Origin: an uncultured Clostridia bacterium
GTDB taxonomy: Bacteria > Bacillota > Clostridia > TANB77 > CAG-508
Direction of reading: 5' to 3'
DNA: 8,043 bases
Assembly: GCA_949746285.1 (NCBI GenBank)
Contig: CATJZH010000107.1
Span: 1 to 8,043, forward strand
A program made the position numbers and the translations under genes. The notes under the pieces were generated by a model. It did not search any database, was not told where the DNA came from, and saw nothing but the letters and a program-made list of their open reading frames with translations. The first letter of the stretch is position 1; each line of letters opens with the position of its first letter. This document shows, in pieces, positions 4,891 to 8,043 of the stretch.

Positions 4891-7575
4891 ATGGGAGAAA
4901 AATGGTTTAACTTATCTGTAAAGTCAGTTTCACAAAAATTAAATACAGATGTAGAAAATGGTTTAACCTCAGATGAAGTTTCAAAAAGATATGAAACTTA
5001 TGGACGAAATGAATTAAAAGCAAAACAAAAGAAATCATTACTTACAAAATTATTAGAGCAATTTAAAGATTTTATGATTATTGTTTTAATAATTGCAGCA
5101 ATTGTTTCAGGAATTGTAGGAATACAGCAGGGAGAAGGAATAGCAGATACTTTTATAATTTTAATAGTAGTTATAGTTAATGCTATTATAGGTGTGGCAC
5201 AGGAAAGTAAAGCAGAAAAATCTTTAGAGGCTTTGCAAAAGCTTAGTAGTCATGTTGCAAAAGTAATAAGGGATGGAAAATTAACAGTTGTTCAATCTGC
5301 AGATTTAGTACCAGGAGACATTGTTGTATTAGATACTGGTGATTTTATACCAGCAGATTTAAGAATTATAGAAGCTGTAAATTTAAAATCGCAAGAATCA
5401 GCTTTAACAGGAGAATCTGTTCCAGTAGATAAAATTTCAGATACTATTGAAGATGAGAATATAGGACTTGGAGATAGAAAAAACTTATTATTTTCTTCTA
5501 GTTTAGTAACATATGGTAGAGGAAAAGGTATAGTAGTTGAAACAGGAATGAAAACAGAAGTTGGTAAAATTGCTGAAATGATAAATGAAACAGAAGATGA
5601 AGAAACACCACTTCAAGTAAAATTGAATAATTTAGGAAAAACTTTAGGAATTGTAGCATTAGTAATATGTGCAGTAATTTTTGTAGTTGGATTATTATAT
5701 GGAAAGGCACCACTTAATATGTTTATGACAGCAGTATCTTTAGCAGTAGCAGCTATACCAGAAGGGTTAGCAGCAGTATCAACAATCGTTTTAGCTATTG
5801 GTGTTCAAAGAATGGTAAAGAAAAATGCTATAGTAAAAAAACTTCCAGCAGTTGAAACCTTAGGTAGTGCTTCTGTTATATGCTCAGATAAAACTGGAAC
5901 ATTAACACAAAATAAAATGACAGTAAAGAAAGTATTTGTTAATGGGGAATTAATAAACTTAGAAGAAATAAAAGATTTTAATGAAGAACTAAAATTATTA
6001 TTTGAAGCAAATATGCTTTGTAATGATACTAAGACAGCTGAAGATGGAACTTTAACAGGAGATCCAACTGAAACAGCCTTAATAGATATGGGAAATAATT
6101 TAAACTTCAATTTAGAAAAATATCCAAGAATTGCTGAAATTCCATTTGATTCAGACAGAAAATTAATGACAACTGTTCATAAAGTTGGAGAGAAATTTAT
6201 TGTATATACAAAAGGTGGAGTTGATGAGTTATTAAATTGTTGTACATCATATCAAAAAAATGGTGAGGTAGAATCAGGTTTAGATAATTATAAGCAAAGA
6301 ATTCAAGACTGTAATAAAAAAATGGCAGAAGGTGCTTTGAGAGTTTTAGCTTCTGGATATAAAATAATAAATCATACATTATCTGATGAAGATATAAAGA
6401 AATTAGAAACAGGTCTTACTTTTATAGGAATGGTTGGAATGATTGATCCACCTAGAGAAGAAGCAAAAGAAGCTGTTAAAAAATGTATAACAGCAGGAAT
6501 AAAAACAGTTATGATTACAGGTGACCATAAAATTACTGCAACAGCTATTGCAAAAGAATTAGGAATTTTAAAAGATGAAAAAGAAGCAATAACAGGGTTA
6601 GAACTTGAAGAAATGAGTCAAGAAGAATTAACTAAAAATGTAAGAAGATATTCTGTTTATGCAAGAGTATCTCCAGAACATAAAGTAAGGATAGTAAAGG
6701 CATGGAAAGAAAATGGAGAAACTGTTGCAATGACAGGAGATGGTGTGAATGATGCTCCATCACTAAAGATAGCAGATATAGGGTGTGCAATGGGAGTAGT
6801 AGGAACAGATGTTGCAAAAGAAGCTGCAGATGTAATTTTAACAGATGATAACTTCGCAACAGTAGTATCTGCAGTAGAAGAGGGTAGACGTATATATGAT
6901 AATATATTAAAGGCAATACAATTCTTATTATCAAGCAATATAGGAGAAATAGTAACTCTATTTTTAGCAATACTAATAACACCTATTTTATCAAGTAAAT
7001 TCGGAATAGATATAGGACTAATAGAAATGCTATTACCAATACATTTATTATGGGTAAATTTAGTAACAGATTCATTACCAGCATTAGCATTAGCTGTTGA
7101 TCCAGCAGACCCAGATATAATGAAGAGAAAACCAATAAAGCAAGATAAGGGAATATTTACAAAAGGAATGACATGGAGAATTATTTATCAAGGTATAATG
7201 ATAGGGGTATTAACTTTAATAGCTTTTATTGTAGGTTTGAGTACAGAGGGAGTTGCAGCAGAAACTAAAGTGAGAATAGGACAAACAATGGCATTTTATG
7301 TATTGGCACTTTCTGAATTAGTACATGTATTTAATATAAGAAATAATCATAAATCATTATTTAAAACAAAAGTATTTAATAATAGAAAATTAATATTAGC
7401 TAACTTTGTATCAGCAGCATTAATGTTTGTAATATTACTTACAGAACCATTAAGAGAAATATTTAATTTAGAATTATTACCAGCAGAACATATATTTGAA
7501 ATTATTATATTAGTACTTTCTCCAATTGTTATAGTAGAAATATTTAAGTTATTTAAAATAAATGGAAAGGATTAG
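4891..7575 (+). CDS. P-type cation-exporting ATPase, SERCA/PMR1-like (Mn2+/Ca2+)
   Basis: An 894-residue, full-length P2A-type ATPase that pumps cations out of the cytoplasm using ATP. It has the N-terminal cation-ATPase domain (1-70), the actuator loop with T173-GES, the phosphorylated Asp in D333-KTGTLT, nucleotide-site motifs GDPTE (390-394) and K441-GG, TGD (543-545) and the hinge TGDGVND (615-621), with membrane helices near 55-103, 250-305 and from 675 onward. Residues matching the SERCA cation ligands are present: E291 in PEGL of M4, N683 and E686 in M5 (SSNIGEI), N723, T726 and D727 in M6 (WVNLVTD), and E809 in M8. Both SERCA-type sites therefore look intact, unlike Listeria LMCA1, which has Arg at the E686 position. 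The start has a strong Shine-Dalgarno site (GGGAGG, 4879-4884). The Mn2+-type riboswitch upstream favours a Mn2+ exporter role, with Ca2+ also possible. A 4-base gap leads to the DUF1653 gene. Confidence 0.97.
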   Translation: MGEKWFNLSVKSVSQKLNTDVENGLTSDEVSKRYETYGRNELKAKQKKSLLTKLLEQFKDFMIIVLIIAAIVSGIVGIQQGEGIADTFIILIVVIVNAIIGVAQESKAEKSLEALQKLSSHVAKVIRDGKLTVVQSADLVPGDIVVLDTGDFIPADLRIIEAVNLKSQESALTGESVPVDKISDTIEDENIGLGDRKNLLFSSSLVTYGRGKGIVVETGMKTEVGKIAEMINETEDEETPLQVKLNNLGKTLGIVALVICAVIFVVGLLYGKAPLNMFMTAVSLAVAAIPEGLAAVSTIVLAIGVQRMVKKNAIVKKLPAVETLGSASVICSDKTGTLTQNKMTVKKVFVNGELINLEEIKDFNEELKLLFEANMLCNDTKTAEDGTLTGDPTETALIDMGNNLNFNLEKYPRIAEIPFDSDRKLMTTVHKVGEKFIVYTKGGVDELLNCCTSYQKNGEVESGLDNYKQRIQDCNKKMAEGALRVLASGYKIINHTLSDEDIKKLETGLTFIGMVGMIDPPREEAKEAVKKCITAGIKTVMITGDHKITATAIAKELGILKDEKEAITGLELEEMSQEELTKNVRRYSVYARVSPEHKVRIVKAWKENGETVAMTGDGVNDAPSLKIADIGCAMGVVGTDVAKEAADVILTDDNFATVVSAVEEGRRIYDNILKAIQFLLSSNIGEIVTLFLAILITPILSSKFGIDIGLIEMLLPIHLLWVNLVTDSLPALALAVDPADPDIMKRKPIKQDKGIFTKGMTWRIIYQGIMIGVLTLIAFIVGLSTEGVAAETKVRIGQTMAFYVLALSELVHVFNIRNNHKSLFKTKVFNNRKLILANFVSAALMFVILLTEPLREIFNLELLPAEHIFEIIILVLSPIVIVEIFKLFKINGKD

Positions 7576-7579
7576 AAAA

Positions 7580-7822
7580 ATGGAAGTTAAAATAAAAGGA
7601 ATATATAAGCATTTTAAAGGAGATTATTATATAGTAGAAGATGTTGCAATACATAGTGAGACAAAAGAAAAGTATATAGTATATAGAGGTCTTTATGGAG
7701 ATGGAAAATTATATATAAGACCATATGACATGTTTATGTCAGAAGTAGATAGGGAAAAATATCCAAATGTAGAACAAAAATATAGATTTGAATTACAAGA
7801 TATCAAATCAAAAAATGTATAA
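7580..7822 (+). CDS. DUF1653 domain protein
   Basis: An 80-residue cytoplasmic protein that is essentially one DUF1653 domain. The family pattern is visible: YKHFKGDYY near the N-terminus, then A-x-HSET-x-E, VYRGLYGDG, a basic RP before DMF, and a charged tail. The molecular function of DUF1653 is not known to me. An ATG at 7562 would add six residues and overlap the ATPase by 14 bases but has no ribosome-binding site. The ATG at 7580 has AAAGG (7566-7570) nine bases upstream, lies four bases after the ATPase stop, and leaves the domain intact, so I chose it. The spacing implies co-transcription and translational coupling with the ATPase, placing it under the same riboswitch. Confidence 0.88.
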   Translation: MEVKIKGIYKHFKGDYYIVEDVAIHSETKEKYIVYRGLYGDGKLYIRPYDMFMSEVDREKYPNVEQKYRFELQDIKSKNV

Positions 7823-7831
7823 TTGAGATAG

Positions 7832-7853
7832 AAGGTCGGAGTTGTCCGACCTT
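7832..7853 (+). terminator. GC-rich hairpin ending the ATPase-DUF1653 unit
   Basis: A 9-base perfect stem, AAGGTCGGA (7832-7840) and TCCGACCTT (7845-7853), with a GTTG loop lies nine bases after the stop codon. It is the most G+C-rich hairpin in the window. The following TTTGATTGTT is a poor U-tract, so termination may be inefficient, or the hairpin may mainly protect the mRNA 3' end. The AT-rich stretch from 7854 to 7940 holds nothing I can identify. Confidence 0.6.
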
Positions 7854-7940
7854 TGATTGTTAATGATAGAAATATAGGAGCGATTTCATAAGTTATATAT
7901 TTAAAACATAAAAACAAATTTAAAAAATGAAATAAAACTC

Positions 7941-7970
7941 TTGACAAGCAATGCAATAAAGTAGTATAAT
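7941..7970 (+). promoter_or_regulatory. strong sigma-A-type promoter of the tRNA gene
   Basis: Both boxes match consensus exactly: TTGACA (7941-7946) and TATAAT (7965-7970), with an 18-base spacer. Initiation near 7977 gives a pre-tRNA leader of about 27 bases. It is the strongest promoter in the window, as expected for a stable RNA, and may drive a tRNA cluster beyond the edge. Confidence 0.88.
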
Positions 7971-8003
7971 CTTAAATGTCGCAAGACAATGCCAGTTAAA
8001 AAT

Positions 8004-8043
8004 GCAGATGTGGCGGAACTGGCAGACGCACAGGACTTAAAAT
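8004..8043 (+). tRNA. tRNA-Leu (UAA anticodon), 5' part only
   Basis: GCAGATG (8004-8010) is the 5' acceptor strand. T-G follows, then the D arm with GCGG and the conserved GG at 8021-8022. The anticodon stem CAGGA (8031-8035) leads into loop CTTAAAA (8036-8042), which puts UAA at 8038-8040 and so reads Leu UUA codons, the commonest Leu codon in this AT-rich DNA. The gene runs off the window after position 39-40 of the tRNA; the long variable arm expected for tRNA-Leu is not visible. Confidence 0.92.

Noticed and set aside
5498..6982. Several minus-strand open frames inside the ATPase gene
   Set aside because: They are antisense to conserved P-type ATPase motifs and made of low-complexity Leu/Ser-rich sequence; they are coding shadows.
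7693..7956. 87-codon minus-strand open frame
   Set aside because: It overlaps the well-supported DUF1653 gene and the hairpin at 7832-7853, and shows no recognisable family.

Overview
The window is very AT-rich (well below 35% G+C by eye). All genes lie on the + strand, Shine-Dalgarno sites are purine-rich, and the promoters are sigma-A-like with near-consensus boxes. UGG is used for Trp and UAA/UAG as stops, so the standard bacterial code applies. Together with the tmRNA, a yybP-ykoY-type riboswitch and a DUF1653 protein, this points to a low-GC Gram-positive bacterium (Bacillota), most likely a clostridium or an uncultured gut relative. The species cannot be named from the sequence.

Layout. 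(1) 35-1874: a promoter and a 590-residue protein that joins a metal-dependent HD phosphohydrolase domain to a C-terminal domain with the R / S-T-x / E-x-E signature of ADP-ribosyltransferases. (2) 1887-2341: the tmRNA gene (ssrA) with its own promoter, which is interleaved with two mutually exclusive inverted repeats, followed by a weak terminator. (3) 2416-2931: a NUDIX hydrolase. (4) 3059-4625: two closely spaced genes of unknown function, a small membrane-anchored protein and a 395-residue soluble protein. (5) 4652-7853: a cation-export unit made of a promoter, a Mn2+-type riboswitch (yybP-ykoY class), a strong intrinsic terminator, a SERCA/PMR1-like P-type ATPase, a DUF1653 gene four bases behind it, and a GC-rich hairpin. 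(6) 7941-8043: a consensus promoter and the first 40 bases of a tRNA-Leu(UAA), cut by the window edge.

How the parts fit. The best-supported functional unit is the riboswitch-ATPase pair. All SERCA cation ligands appear conserved, and yybP-ykoY RNAs are known Mn2+ sensors ahead of Mn2+/Ca2+ exporters, so this is probably a manganese (and/or calcium) efflux pump induced by its substrate. The most unusual item is the HD-ART fusion. It has no secretion signal, so it probably acts inside the cell, perhaps as a nucleotide- or stress-responsive modifier, a toxin or a defence effector; this is inference. Its position next to tmRNA may be chance. No insertion sequence, CRISPR array, attachment duplication or origin is visible.
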